Both the position numbers and the translations under genes were made by a program. The notes beneath the pieces are model-generated. The model had not been told where the DNA came from and ran no database searches. It was given only the letters and a program-made list of their open reading frames with translations. Of a stretch of 52,819 bases of DNA, positions 17,790-26,437 are shown in pieces; position 1 is the stretch's first letter; each line of letters starts with the position of its first letter. This DNA comes from Spirochaetes bacterium GWB1_27_13 (GTDB lineage: Bacteria > Spirochaetota > GWE2-31-10 > MWDO01), in contig MIAN01000261.1 of assembly GCA_001829125.1 (NCBI GenBank), forward strand, positions 1 to 52,819, in the 5' to 3' direction.

Positions 17790-20700
17790 TTATGACAAGT
17801 ATTTATTATCTAAAAAAAAGATAGCTCCTGCTAAATTATTTAAATCATCAAAAATAGGTATACCATCAATTGAAACTGAAATTATTTTTTCAGACTTCAA
17901 TTTTATATTGTAGATCATATTTTTAATTTCATCTTTTTTAGTTTTAATTTTAGAAAATGGTAAGTCATTTAAATCAATTTCTTTATTGTTAGTATCTAAA
18001 AATATCCAGTCTGGATTATTAAAATTTGTATTTAGAATTTTATTTTTATCTATTTCAAAAATTTTTTCTAGTTTCTTATTAGTATAAAGAATTTTACCTT
18101 TATAATCAATATATAGCAAGGCTTTTGATGAAAATTTTAATATTTTTGATAAAATAGATTCTTCTATTAATAATTTATTTTCTTTTGTTTTAATATCAAT
18201 AATATCTTGAGATACATTAACATAATTAGTAATTTCACCTATTTCATCCCTAATTCCAGAAATAGAAGCAGAAATCCAATACAACTCACCATTCTTTTTT
18301 CTATTACAAAGTTTACCCCTCCAAATTTTACCTTCTTTAATAGTTTTCAAAATATCTTCATAAACAGATGGTGACATTAAAGCAAACTTTAAAATCCGAA
18401 CATTTTTTCCTATAATCTCATCTAAACAATATCCTGTTTTTTCAAGAAATATTGGATTGACATATTGAATGTTTCCATTTACATCTGTAATTATAATAGA
18501 ATTTAAACTTTGCTCTACTGCATAAGAAAATTTTTTGATATTTTCTACGGATTCTTTTAATTTTGTTATATTAACAAATGTTAAAACACATCCTTTTACT
18601 TTATTATCCTTCGTTGTATAAGGTAAAATTCTTAGCAAATACCAACTTCCTTTTATAGTTTGAATTTCTATTTCTTTTAAGATTAATGATTCAAAGACTT
18701 TTTCAGTCTCTTCAACTAAATCTATATATTTAAAATTGCAAGAAATACGACTTAATGGTTTACCAATATCTGATTTTAATAAATTTATTTCGTCTCCATC
18801 AACTTGAATATATTTTCTTATATATAATTTTTTATCAAGAAAAATAGTAACATTATCAGTAATTTTTGATAAATTATTAATATCATCATTCAAATCTGTA
18901 AGTTCTTTTATCTTTGATTGATATTGAGAACTTATTGTTATTATTTCTCCATTCAACTCCTCATTTATACTTTGTAATTCCTCATTTGCAACAAGTAACT
19001 CCTCATTTGTTGACTGAAGCTCTTCTTTTGAAGTTTCAAGCTCTTCAATTACTGTTTGTAAATCCTCTTTAATGTACTGTAAATCATGTTCTAAATCCAT
19101 AATCCTTTGACTTGCCTTATTTTCAACATCAAATCTTTCTATATTATCATTAGTATCTAAAATTTTATTTTCTTGAAAAATTATCAGAATATATGTTTGA
19201 TCTGTTTTTGTATCAATACAAGGCTTAATATTTAAAGTTAAAGATTTTACCACATCTTTTTCTTTAAAAATAACATCTTTATAAATAAGTTCTTTTTTAT
19301 CTTTTAATACTCTATGAATAGCAGTGCTAAGAGCTATTGACAGGTCATCTTTTACCATTTTTAGAATATCAAGACTTATTTTACCAGAAGGTATCTTTAA
19401 ATATTGATTAATATCACCATAAGCATGCAATAATTCATTATTTTCGTTTACTATTATACTTAAAGGAACATATTGTTCAATTAATTGTTCATAAATAGAA
19501 TTAATAAAAATATCAGTGGCACTATTCTTTAATTTAGAAAAATTAATTCGTTCTTTGGAATAGGCATCTGTATTTTCTGGATTATAAATATTAATAGAAT
19601 CTATTTCCATTGTTTTGATACCGTCTTGATGTTGATAAATTTTAAATTTGGATACAAAAGAAACAAAAAAATTGTCCCAATCACCAATAGTTTCAGATGT
19701 ACCCAAAAATAAAAAAGAACCTTTATTCAAAGCGAAATGAAACAGAGAAATTACTTTTTTTTGTAAAACATTTTGTAAATAGATTAAAAGATTTCTACAA
19801 CTAATCAAATCTATTTTTGAAAAAGGAGGGTCTTTTATAATATTATGTCTTGCAAAAATAATCATTTCTCTAATGCAAGGCATAATTTTATAATTATCAC
19901 CTTTTTTTGTAAAATATTTTTGTAATCTATCCTCTCCAACATCAGCAATTATACTTTCTGGATAAATTCCAGTACTTGCAATGCTAACAGCATTTGTATC
20001 TATATCCGTTGCAAAAATTTTAATATCAAATTTCTTATTTGTTTTTTCCATATATTCTTTAAATAAAATTGCAATAGAATAAGCCTCTTCGCCAGTAGAA
20101 CAACCAGCAACCCAAACTCTTATTGGAGAATTTGAAATTTTATTTTCAAAAATTGATGGGATAACTTTTAGACTAATTTCTTCAAAAGCATCTGTGTCTC
20201 TAAAAAAACTCGTTACTCCTATTAATAATTCTTTAGATAATGTTATAATTTCATTTGAATATTCTAATAAATATCTAACATAATCATTTAAATTTCCTAT
20301 CTGATTTATAGAAAGTCTTCTTTCTATTCTTCTTAATACTGTTGTTTCTTTATAATAACTAAAATCAATCCCTGTTTTATTTCTAATTAATGCAAAAATC
20401 TTTGTTAAACAATCATTATCTTGTAATAAACTAATATGATTCTTACTTAAAACATAAGGATTTTGTATATATTTTAGCAATTCTTCTGGCATTTTTTCAG
20501 CTGATAAAACATAGTCTACAATACCAGTAGAAATAGCACTCCTTGGCATACCATCAAATTTTGCACTCTTTTCATCCTGAACCATAACCATTCCGTTAGC
20601 TTCTTTTATAGCTCTGATGCCTCTTGTTCCGTCACTTCCTGTTCCAGACAAAATTATGCCAATCGATTTTTTACCTTGATCCTTTGCCAAAGATTTAAAA

Positions 20701-21086
20701 AAAATATCTATTGGTAAATTTAAAATCATCGTTCCGTGTTCATGCTCTGAGTCTGTTAAAATTAACTTTTTATGATAAATTGTTATATTTTTTTTAGGGG
20801 GTATTAAATAGACGTAATTTGGTAAAACAATCATTCCATCTTCAGCTTGTAAAACTTTCATCTTAGTTTTTTTTGAAAGAATCTCAGCCATAAGACTTTT
20901 ATAATCGGGAGATAAATGTTGAACCACAACAAAAGAAAGCCCAGAATCAAAAGGCATATTTTCAAAAAAAATACCTAAAGCTTCAAGCCCTCCAGCAGAT
21001 GCCCCTATGCCTACTATATAATGATTTATATCCTTAATAGAATAGTCAATTTTATCTGAATTATCAAAATTTCCACTATCTAACAA
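17790..21086 (-). CDS. CheB-CheR-PAS fusion protein
   Basis: A 1098-aa sensor that fuses chemotaxis-type enzymes to PAS domains. Residues ~20-205 are a CheB methylesterase with catalytic Ser30 (GASAGG), His57 (VVQHLSP) and Asp152 (GTGSDGTRG), without the receiver domain of true CheB. Residues ~220-490 are a CheR methyltransferase (VWVAGCSTGEEAY for SAM binding; ISCRNLLIYL). A coiled coil follows (EELETSKEELQSTNEEL and onward, about 660-720), then at least three PAS-like domains, the middle one ending in NVSQDIIDIK. The start is TTG with AAGGAG eight bases upstream. There is no kinase domain; that function is in the next gene. Function in the operon is presumably to sense a signal through PAS and adjust the kinase. 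Confidence 0.92.
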   Translation of the reverse strand: MLDSGNFDNSDKIDYSIKDINHYIVGIGASAGGLEALGIFFENMPFDSGLSFVVVQHLSPDYKSLMAEILSKKTKMKVLQAEDGMIVLPNYVYLIPPKKNITIYHKKLILTDSEHEHGTMILNLPIDIFFKSLAKDQGKKSIGIILSGTGSDGTRGIRAIKEANGMVMVQDEKSAKFDGMPRSAISTGIVDYVLSAEKMPEELLKYIQNPYVLSKNHISLLQDNDCLTKIFALIRNKTGIDFSYYKETTVLRRIERRLSINQIGNLNDYVRYLLEYSNEIITLSKELLIGVTSFFRDTDAFEEISLKVIPSIFENKISNSPIRVWVAGCSTGEEAYSIAILFKEYMEKTNKKFDIKIFATDIDTNAVSIASTGIYPESIIADVGEDRLQKYFTKKGDNYKIMPCIREMIIFARHNIIKDPPFSKIDLISCRNLLIYLQNVLQKKVISLFHFALNKGSFLFLGTSETIGDWDNFFVSFVSKFKIYQHQDGIKTMEIDSINIYNPENTDAYSKERINFSKLKNSATDIFINSIYEQLIEQYVPLSIIVNENNELLHAYGDINQYLKIPSGKISLDILKMVKDDLSIALSTAIHRVLKDKKELIYKDVIFKEKDVVKSLTLNIKPCIDTKTDQTYILIIFQENKILDTNDNIERFDVENKASQRIMDLEHDLQYIKEDLQTVIEELETSKEELQSTNEELLVANEELQSINEELNGEIITISSQYQSKIKELTDLNDDINNLSKITDNVTIFLDKKLYIRKYIQVDGDEINLLKSDIGKPLSRISCNFKYIDLVEETEKVFESLILKEIEIQTIKGSWYLLRILPYTTKDNKVKGCVLTFVNITKLKESVENIKKFSYAVEQSLNSIIITDVNGNIQYVNPIFLEKTGYCLDEIIGKNVRILKFALMSPSVYEDILKTIKEGKIWRGKLCNRKKNGELYWISASISGIRDEIGEITNYVNVSQDIIDIKTKENKLLIEESILSKILKFSSKALLYIDYKGKILYTNKKLEKIFEIDKNKILNTNFNNPDWIFLDTNNKEIDLNDLPFSKIKTKKDEIKNMIYNIKLKSEKIISVSIDGIPIFDDLNNLAGAIFFLDNKYLS

Positions 21087-21438
21087 AATATAGCTCCTTT
21101 TTAGTTAAACCTATTTATTAATAAGCATTACCTCTTCAAAAAATAGATTAACGCCTTGTCTATCCTGCCAGATAAAAACATTCTCTAAATTAGAATTTAA
21201 TTTAGTATTATGTATAATAATAATGAATTATAAATAAAAAATCAATGATTTTTAAAAAGTTAATTCATAATTTGGATAAAATAGTTTTTTTTGCTACAAT
21301 GGATGTCAAATTAAAATTTAAGAGGTTTTAGCCACAGAATTCCAAAGAAAAATGAGATGTAGATACCTGATAAATTTCCACTTTCAATCTTAATGGAGAT
21401 AACTGAGGCTAAATACCCATTCTTTCCAAAAATCAGTA
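21087..21438. other. intergenic region with a possible structured element
   Basis: No gene is evident in these 352 bases. TTTAGCCACAG (about 21329-21339) and CTGAGGCTAAA (about 21401-21412) pair with one mismatch around 60 or so bases that are less AT-rich than the surroundings. On the minus strand the same stretch has an open frame without a start codon. It lies in the 5' region of the CheB-CheR-PAS operon, so it could be a leader RNA, a gene relic or an interspersed element. I match it to no known riboswitch class. Confidence 0.35.
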
Positions 21439-22701
21439 TTATTTACTTATTATTTTTATTTCGATAAATCTTTTTTCTAAAGGAGTCTCTCTTTGATAAA
21501 CTCTTCCTGAGGCAAGTATTTTTATTTGGTCCTTATTTATCCCTCTACTAATTAATATATTTTTTATAGTCATAGCCTGTTTTTTTGCAAACTCAATTTC
21601 TTTAGTCGGATCACCAAAATAAATAGAATATCCACCAATTGCAATAATTAAATTTTTGTTACTATTAAGAATTTTAGAAATACTTTGAATTATTGCAAGC
21701 GATTTTTTACTTGTTATCGAATCATTATCAAAAAATATTCCATTTATTAAAAGAGTTTCTCCTTTTTTAGCAGAAACAAAGTCTTTTGATATTTTTTGTT
21801 GATATTCTAAAAGTTCTGTATCTTCTTTTTTTTGAATAATTTTATTTTCAGTCACATCTGAGGTAGTATCTTTTTTATCTATTTTTACAATATCTTTTGT
21901 ATTATCATCTTTTGTACTATCATTTTTTTTATCTATTTTTACAATATCTCTTGTACTATCATCTTTTTTGTCTATTTTTACAATATCTTCTTTTTTATCT
22001 ATTTTCTTTACGATTTTTTTATCTTTAACATAGTTAGAAAAATCGACATCAAAAGAAACTCCTGTTGACCAAACAAACATAGCTGTATTTAGCTCGCTTT
22101 GATCATTCTTATAAAACCAATTCATAATTCCAATATCAATATATAAATTAATCCATTCAAAAAAAGGTTTAAAGTTAGTCCTTATTGCACCATAATAATA
22201 AGGAGACGCAAAAACTGGATTAAAAAATATGTCAAATTTATTGTTAATCTCAAAATTTATATATTTAAATGGCATGTAAAAAATAAAATCTAATAAAAAA
22301 GAAAGCCCACCCTCATTCTTGCTTATTACCCCAAGAGAATTATAATTAATCGCAGATTTAAACCATCCTCCACCAATTCCACTTTTTAGCTCAAAATAAC
22401 GGATAGGTTTATAATAAAAATCAAAAAATCCATTTAAGATATTCCATGCACCCTTAAATTTACTTATATCAGCATTTGTAAAAGAAAAATATCTTTCTTG
22501 AATCTCAAGTCCAAAAGTAAAATTTTTATATTTAATACCCCCCATAAAAAAACCTTCAAAAGAGATTAAATATTGATTAGAATTTTCATAAAAAAAAGGC
22601 TTTGTTAAAAAACCTGAATTGAATCTAAAAGATACATTATCTTGAGGATTTAAATAAGATGTAAAAATAAAAAAAACAAGAAATAATAATATAGTTTTCA
22701 A
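21439..22701 (-). CDS. OmpA-family outer membrane protein
   Basis: A 420-aa protein with a signal peptide (MKTILLFLVFFIFTSYLNPQ). Residues ~20-225 look like a beta-barrel (FGLEIQERYFSF, YYGAIRTNFKPFFEW). A low-complexity linker follows, made of repeated IVKIDKKDDSTKD-like units (four imperfect copies, about residues 228-280). The last ~115 residues resemble an OmpA peptidoglycan-binding domain: NGIFFDNDSIT, then a ILASGRVYQRETPLEKRFIEI end with the conserved Arg position. It should tie the outer membrane to the cell wall. The linker repeats at DNA level (ATCTATTTTTACAATATCT-like) could vary in number. Confidence 0.78.
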   Translation of the reverse strand: MKTILLFLVFFIFTSYLNPQDNVSFRFNSGFLTKPFFYENSNQYLISFEGFFMGGIKYKNFTFGLEIQERYFSFTNADISKFKGAWNILNGFFDFYYKPIRYFELKSGIGGGWFKSAINYNSLGVISKNEGGLSFLLDFIFYMPFKYINFEINNKFDIFFNPVFASPYYYGAIRTNFKPFFEWINLYIDIGIMNWFYKNDQSELNTAMFVWSTGVSFDVDFSNYVKDKKIVKKIDKKEDIVKIDKKDDSTRDIVKIDKKNDSTKDDNTKDIVKIDKKDTTSDVTENKIIQKKEDTELLEYQQKISKDFVSAKKGETLLINGIFFDNDSITSKKSLAIIQSISKILNSNKNLIIAIGGYSIYFGDPTKEIEFAKKQAMTIKNILISRGINKDQIKILASGRVYQRETPLEKRFIEIKIISK

Positions 22702-22720
22702 ATAAAAAATCCTTTAAACT

Positions 22721-22768
22721 AAATTATAACAAATATATTAAATTTTGTCTTTAAAAATAAAAAAAATT
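22721..22768 (+). repeat. direct repeat, copy A
   Basis: AAATTATAACAAATATATTA begins both copies; they differ at a few positions over about 48 bases and are spaced 85 bases apart. They lie just upstream of the OmpA-like gene on its promoter side. Confidence 0.7.
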
Positions 22769-22805
22769 ATTGTAATGTTGTAATGGAATTTCTACCATTT
22801 TATAA

Positions 22806-22854
22806 AAATTATAACAAATATATTAAATTTTATCTGCAAAAATAAAAAAAATCT
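22806..22854 (+). repeat. direct repeat, copy B
   Basis: Second copy of the 48-base repeat that begins at 22721, with GTCTTT replaced by ATCTGC in the middle. Confidence 0.7.
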
Positions 22855-23031
22855 ATTATAATTATTTAAAATGATTTTTATATGCTAAAAATTTAATTGT
22901 TCAAACAAATTCGACTCTTAGGGGATAACTAAGATAAATTTTTTGATGAACTATAAAAAAATCGTTTCTACGATTTATTAATATTTACTTTAATTCAATT
23001 TTGGATTAGAATAAAATAGAGAGTATAATTT

Positions 23032-23637
23032 ATGTTAAATTTTAAAATATTAATAATAGATGATGACAATATGGGTCTCGAAGTAATATCTTCCATTATT
23101 CAAAAAGCTGGCTATACTGTTACAAGTGTAAATTCAGCAAAATTAGCGATTGCTATTTTAAAAGATTTTACTCCAGACCTAATATTACTTGATTTAATGA
23201 TGCCAGAAATGGATGGCTTTAGTTTTTTAAAAATAATAAAAGCAGATGTAAATCTAAAGAAAATACCCGTAATCGTTTTGTCTGCAAAAATTGACAAAAA
23301 AGATGTAGTAGAAGCTTTTAAACTTGGTGCGGTTGATTATGTAACCAAACCTTATGACAGTATCGAAATAATAGCTCGCATTAATATTCATTTAGAATTA
23401 AAAAAAACCAAAGATGAACTAGAAGAAAGAGTAAATGAGTTACAACATGCTTTAAACGAAATTGATACACTAAGAAATTTACTTCCTATATGTGCAAGTT
23501 GCAAAAGGATTAGAGATGATAAAGGGTATTGGCATCAAGTAGAAGATTATATCACAAAAAATTATAAGATAAAATTCTCTCACAGCCTTTGCAAAGAATG
23601 TGCACAAAAACTTTATCCAGAGTATTATGATGAATAA
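23032..23637 (+). CDS. response regulator with C-terminal CxxC...CxxC module
   Basis: A 201-aa protein. Residues 1-122 are a receiver domain: acidic pocket Asp10-Asp12, phosphoacceptor Asp54 (LLDLMMPEM) and Lys106 (VTKPYD). A short coiled coil (about 125-150) joins it to a small module with Cys154, Cys157, Cys187 and Cys190 (LPICASCKRIRDDKGYW, CKECAQKLYPEY), likely a zinc- or redox-binding site. This module is known as a tail on various signalling proteins, but I know no established function. AGAGAG before the ATG is a plausible ribosome binding site; a TTGGAT-N17-TATAAT match ends two bases before the ATG and is too close to drive this gene from this start. It is monocistronic and convergent with the phasin-like gene. 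Confidence 0.85.
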   Translation: MLNFKILIIDDDNMGLEVISSIIQKAGYTVTSVNSAKLAIAILKDFTPDLILLDLMMPEMDGFSFLKIIKADVNLKKIPVIVLSAKIDKKDVVEAFKLGAVDYVTKPYDSIEIIARINIHLELKKTKDELEERVNELQHALNEIDTLRNLLPICASCKRIRDDKGYWHQVEDYITKNYKIKFSHSLCKECAQKLYPEYYDE

Positions 23638-23662
23638 ATTTGTTATATGATAATATTTCTTT

Positions 23663-23685
23663 TCACAGAGAGAAACACAGAGAAG
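23663..23685. repeat. CACAGAG-type short repeat
   Basis: TCACAGAGAGAAACACAGAG contains the unit CACAGAG twice in 14 bases within the convergent intergenic region. It looks like an intergenic repeat unit; only one clear copy lies in this window. Confidence 0.35.
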
Positions 23686-23785
23686 TCAAAAAAAATAGAA
23701 CAAATGCCCATTTTTACAAAAAAAATCTCTAAATTTGAATTTTCCTATTAAATCTTAGTAAAATAACTGTTAAAATTTTAAAAAT

Positions 23786-23812
23786 TACTGGCAATTGTTC
23801 TAATTGCCAGTA
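23786..23812. terminator. hairpin between convergent genes, related to that at 13197
   Basis: TACTGGCAATT pairs with AATTGCCAGTA around loop GTTCT. It shares CAATT-GTTC-N-AATTG with the hairpin at 13197, and the outer stem differs by paired changes, as expected if the structure is selected. Position between convergent genes suggests bidirectional termination. Confidence 0.55.
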
Positions 23813-23824
23813 TAGTATTAAAAC

Positions 23825-24139
23825 TCATTTCTTTAAAGAATCAATTTTCTCATTGAGTTCTTTCATCATGTTTTTTAGTTCATCCATTTCAGCCTTTGTA
23901 GCAAGACCAATCTTTGAAGCCATTTCTTCTACTTTTTCCTTCATTTTATTTATATCTTCTTCATGATTTTTAAACCATTCATCCGCTTTTTCTTTGTATT
24001 CCTCTTTTTTTGTAGAAATTTTTTCTGCAAACTCTTTATATCGCTCTTCCCTTTTTGCTTTATATTCATCTGCCTTTTTTTCTATTTCTTCACCAGCTGA
24101 AAATAATAAAACTCCCAAATCTTTCAAAAATGATTTCAT
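23825..24139 (-). CDS. phasin-like coiled-coil protein
   Basis: The ORF track begins at 24229, but the extra N-terminus is translated repeat DNA; AAGGGG precedes an ATG pair, and the second ATG (24139) has the better spacing. The 104-aa product starts MKSFLKDLGVLLFSAGEEI and is almost entirely helical with Lys/Glu heptads, ending in KIGLATKAEMDELKNMMKEL, the pattern of small phasin-family (polyhydroxyalkanoate granule or regulator-type) proteins. The family has a leucine-zipper-like tail that allows oligomerisation. No polymer synthase gene is in the window, so a storage-granule role is inferred only from family resemblance. Two copies of the interspersed repeat lie just upstream. Confidence 0.68.
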   Translation of the reverse strand: MKSFLKDLGVLLFSAGEEIEKKADEYKAKREERYKEFAEKISTKKEEYKEKADEWFKNHEEDINKMKEKVEEMASKIGLATKAEMDELKNMMKELNEKIDSLKK

Positions 24140-24151
24140 CATAAACCCCTT

Positions 24152-24205
24152 TATAACAAAAATTAACACTAATTTTATAACACAGATTTTCTCGATTACG
24201 CAGAC
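24152..24205 (-). repeat. interspersed repeat copy 5 (two partial units)
   Basis: The minus strand contains GTCTGCGTAATCGAGAAAAT leading to CTGTGTTATA, then a second decayed unit ending TTTTTGTTATA directly before the AAGGGG ribosome binding site of the phasin-like gene. Confidence 0.55.
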
Positions 24206-24220
24206 TACATTTAGCATAAT

Positions 24221-24260
24221 CTGTGTCAATCTATCCTAACCTGTGTTAATCTGTGTTATA
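24221..24260 (+). repeat. interspersed repeat copy 6
   Basis: CTGTGTCAATCTATCCTAAC followed by CTGTGTTAATCTGTGTTATA aligns over its full length with the copy at 8331. It lies between the phasin-like gene and the end of the DUF1186 gene. Confidence 0.7.
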
Positions 24261-24309
24261 ATAAATATAATGATAAAAGGAAAAATTTACCAATATTTTT
24301 ACAATTTAT

Positions 24310-25269
24310 TTATGAACCACAACATTTTTTGTATTTTTTACCACTTCCACAAGGACAAGGATCATTTCTTCCTATTTTTGAACTGCTATTTTTTACAGAA
24401 TCAACATCCTCTTCATCATCATCAAATTCATAATCATTATCATCTTCATAATCTAAGTCCTCATCTTCGTCTTCATCGTAATCATCATAAACACTTTCTT
24501 CATCATAACATTCATACCATTCTTCTAAGAGTTCTACGACATTATTTATTTTTTGATTTACAATTCTATCTCGTGACTCTTTTAAAACTTCATCTTCTGT
24601 TTTTTTGAATATATCTTTTATTTCTTTTAAACTATCATCTTCTGCTATCATTTGCATAAATTTATCAGAAAACTTTTTTGTAAAATATTTTTCTGCATCT
24701 GGTAACAATTCTTTTAAATAACAATCTGCGGCACTAACCAAAAGATTCAGTTTAAATAAATTTTCTTCTGTGTCAGAAATCTTAATAAAAGATTTATAAG
24801 CATTTAGAAGAGTATTTCTATCAATCTCATTATTAAGGTATAAAATAGCATAAATTTCAGAAAAAACAATTCTAGTAAAGTCTGCATTATCTGTATTCTC
24901 AACAACAGAATTAACAAAAGCAAAATCAGCATTAAAAACAGATACTATAATAGCAGGATAGAAATCCCAAAGAAGATCATCAGCAAAAAGATTATCATTT
25001 TTTGGTGGAGATAAAATAAATTTAGATATCAAAGGAAATGATTTTTTATCCCTAAAATAGGCTAACAAAAACATTGCATAAACACTACCTGTATAGTTAT
25101 AATCTTCATCATCCGAGTCAGATTCTTCACCATTTTTAATTGCAGATTCTAGAATTTTATATAATTCTGGAATAATTTCTTCTTTTCTTTTTATTGCTTC
25201 TTCTACCGCCTCTTTTGGAAAAAATTCTCCATAAGTACTAATTTTTTCGATTATTTCTTTAATTTCCAT
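24310..25269 (-). CDS. DUF1186 / SEC-C zinc-motif protein
   Basis: A 319-aa protein. The N-terminal part ([20 protein letters not shown] and a [15 protein letters not shown] segment) is helical with HEAT-like character and fits DUF1186. A strongly acidic stretch (about residues 265-300, mostly Asp/Glu/Tyr) precedes a C-terminal SEC-C zinc motif, [16 protein letters not shown], as at the end of SecA. SEC-C tails are found in many small proteins and bind a metal ion, sometimes mediating protein or ribosome contacts. The gene begins about 14 bases after the YD-repeat gene ends, with GGAG before the ATG, so the two are probably co-transcribed. Precise role unknown. Confidence 0.75.
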   Translation of the reverse strand: MEIKEIIEKISTYGEFFPKEAVEEAIKRKEEIIPELYKILESAIKNGEESDSDDEDYNYTGSVYAMFLLAYFRDKKSFPLISKFILSPPKNDNLFADDLLWDFYPAIIVSVFNADFAFVNSVVENTDNADFTRIVFSEIYAILYLNNEIDRNTLLNAYKSFIKISDTEENLFKLNLLVSAADCYLKELLPDAEKYFTKKFSDKFMQMIAEDDSLKEIKDIFKKTEDEVLKESRDRIVNQKINNVVELLEEWYECYDEESVYDDYDEDEDEDLDYEDDNDYEFDDDEEDVDSVKNSSSKIGRNDPCPCGSGKKYKKCCGS

Positions 25270-25283
25270 TTATAAACTCCATT

Positions 25284-26258
25284 TTATTCATATTCAACTG
25301 GTTTTCCACCAGAATCATAAGTTTTTAATCTAATACGATTACCTTTATCGTCATATTCATAAAGATAATAGTACTGCAATTTATTTGAATTATCAAAATC
25401 AGACCTTTTAATCTGATTTCCCTTATCATCATATTCAAAAGTAGTAAAGTCTTTTAATTGTGAATCATCACTATAATTATATTGTTTTGTTTTATTTCCT
25501 TTATTATCATACTCATAAGCAATGACAATGTTACCTTTCTCATCATAGTTATATTGCTTTATGCTATTTTCTTTATAATTGTATTCATAAATAAATTTTA
25601 ACACCCCATTTTCATTATAATAAGAATATTTTTTAAAACCTTTATTTATATCATACTCATAAATATATTTTGTTTTACCATCTTTAGTAAAATTAACCTG
25701 TTTTACTTTATTTTCTTTTTTATCATATTCATAACTGTCTTCAATTTTACCATCACCATTAAAATTTAAATGCTTAATTTTATTACCTTTTTCATCATAC
25801 TCATACTTCGTAAAATCAAGCAAATCTCCTGACTCATCATATTTTAAATTCTTTAATTGATTACCATTTTCATCATACTCATAATTTACATAATAGAATT
25901 TTCCTTTATCATCATAGAATGTTTCTTTTATTTTATTGCCTTTTTCATCATAATCATAAATTGTTTCCAATTTTCCATTATTATATTTTAAGTTTTTTAT
26001 TACACTTCCATTTTTATTGTAGTAGTAAGAATAAATTAATTGCCCCAACGAATCATAAGTATAAACTTTTGAAAGAGAACCATCTTTATTATATTCATAA
26101 TTTATATAATCTTTCAGATCAGAAGTGTTATCTTTATTTAAAATTTCTATTTTTTTTCCATTTGCATCATATTTATAATAAATTTTAGACCTATTACAAT
26201 TTAAACAAAAGAAAAAAACTAAAATAATAAACAAAAATCTAAACAGTAGTTTTATCAT
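25284..26258 (-). CDS. YD-repeat-like lipoprotein
   Basis: A 324-aa surface protein built of about thirteen imperfect ~22-residue repeats of the form YEYDEKGNKIK..., resembling the YD repeats of RHS/wall-associated proteins and the YwqK-type antitoxin repeats. The N-terminus (MIKLLFRFLFIILVFFFCLN followed by Cys21) reads as a lipoprotein signal with an atypical lipobox (Asn before Cys), tolerated in spirochaetes. There is no RHS core or toxin domain, so this is a short stand-alone repeat protein, perhaps forming a beta-sheet surface structure. It shares an operon with the DUF1186 gene. The ribosome binding site (AGAAGG) is unusually far from the ATG. Confidence 0.65.
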   Translation of the reverse strand: MIKLLFRFLFIILVFFFCLNCNRSKIYYKYDANGKKIEILNKDNTSDLKDYINYEYNKDGSLSKVYTYDSLGQLIYSYYYNKNGSVIKNLKYNNGKLETIYDYDEKGNKIKETFYDDKGKFYYVNYEYDENGNQLKNLKYDESGDLLDFTKYEYDEKGNKIKHLNFNGDGKIEDSYEYDKKENKVKQVNFTKDGKTKYIYEYDINKGFKKYSYYNENGVLKFIYEYNYKENSIKQYNYDEKGNIVIAYEYDNKGNKTKQYNYSDDSQLKDFTTFEYDDKGNQIKRSDFDNSNKLQYYYLYEYDDKGNRIRLKTYDSGGKPVEYE

Positions 26259-26322
26259 AGTAAAATCAAATTACCTTCTATGGAAACAAGAAGTAATTAC
26301 CTTCTTTCATTCTATATAAATT

Positions 26323-26361
26323 CCGTGCCAATTTGCTACAATCTGATTAATCCATATTATA
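26323..26361 (+). repeat. interspersed repeat copy 7 (diverged)
   Basis: CCGTGCCAATTTGCTACAAT followed by CTGATTAATCCATATTATA aligns with the other copies with several changes. It lies between rlmB and the YD-repeat gene. Confidence 0.5.
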
Positions 26362-26437
26362 ATATTATATCTTTTTAATCTTTTTTACAATAATTATTTA
26401 TTCTTTTTAAAAATTTATTTGAAAACTTATAAAAAAT

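Larger units (their letters stand above)
22702..23031. other. divergent intergenic region with tandem repeat and small hairpins
   Basis: These 330 bases separate the OmpA-like gene and the response regulator. They contain a ~48-bp direct repeat (22721 and 22806) and two small hairpins, AATGG-AATTTCTA-CCATT (22782-22799) and AAATCG-TTTCTA-CGATTT (22959-22976). No ORF is convincing. Promoters for both genes should lie here. Confidence 0.5.

Noticed and set aside
22782-22799. AATTTCTAC, like the start of a Cas12a CRISPR repeat
   Set aside because: The partner GTAGAT is absent, there are no spaced copies, and no cas genes are in the window.
23001-23029. TTGGAT-N17-TATAAT as promoter for the response regulator
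   Set aside because: The -10 ends two bases before the ATG, so transcription would begin at or past the start codon; the true promoter is probably upstream.
24243-24608. His-rich ORF opposite the DUF1186 gene
   Set aside because: It mirrors the acidic Asp/Glu tract of the real gene, which reads as His/Leu on the other strand; it has no ribosome binding site.
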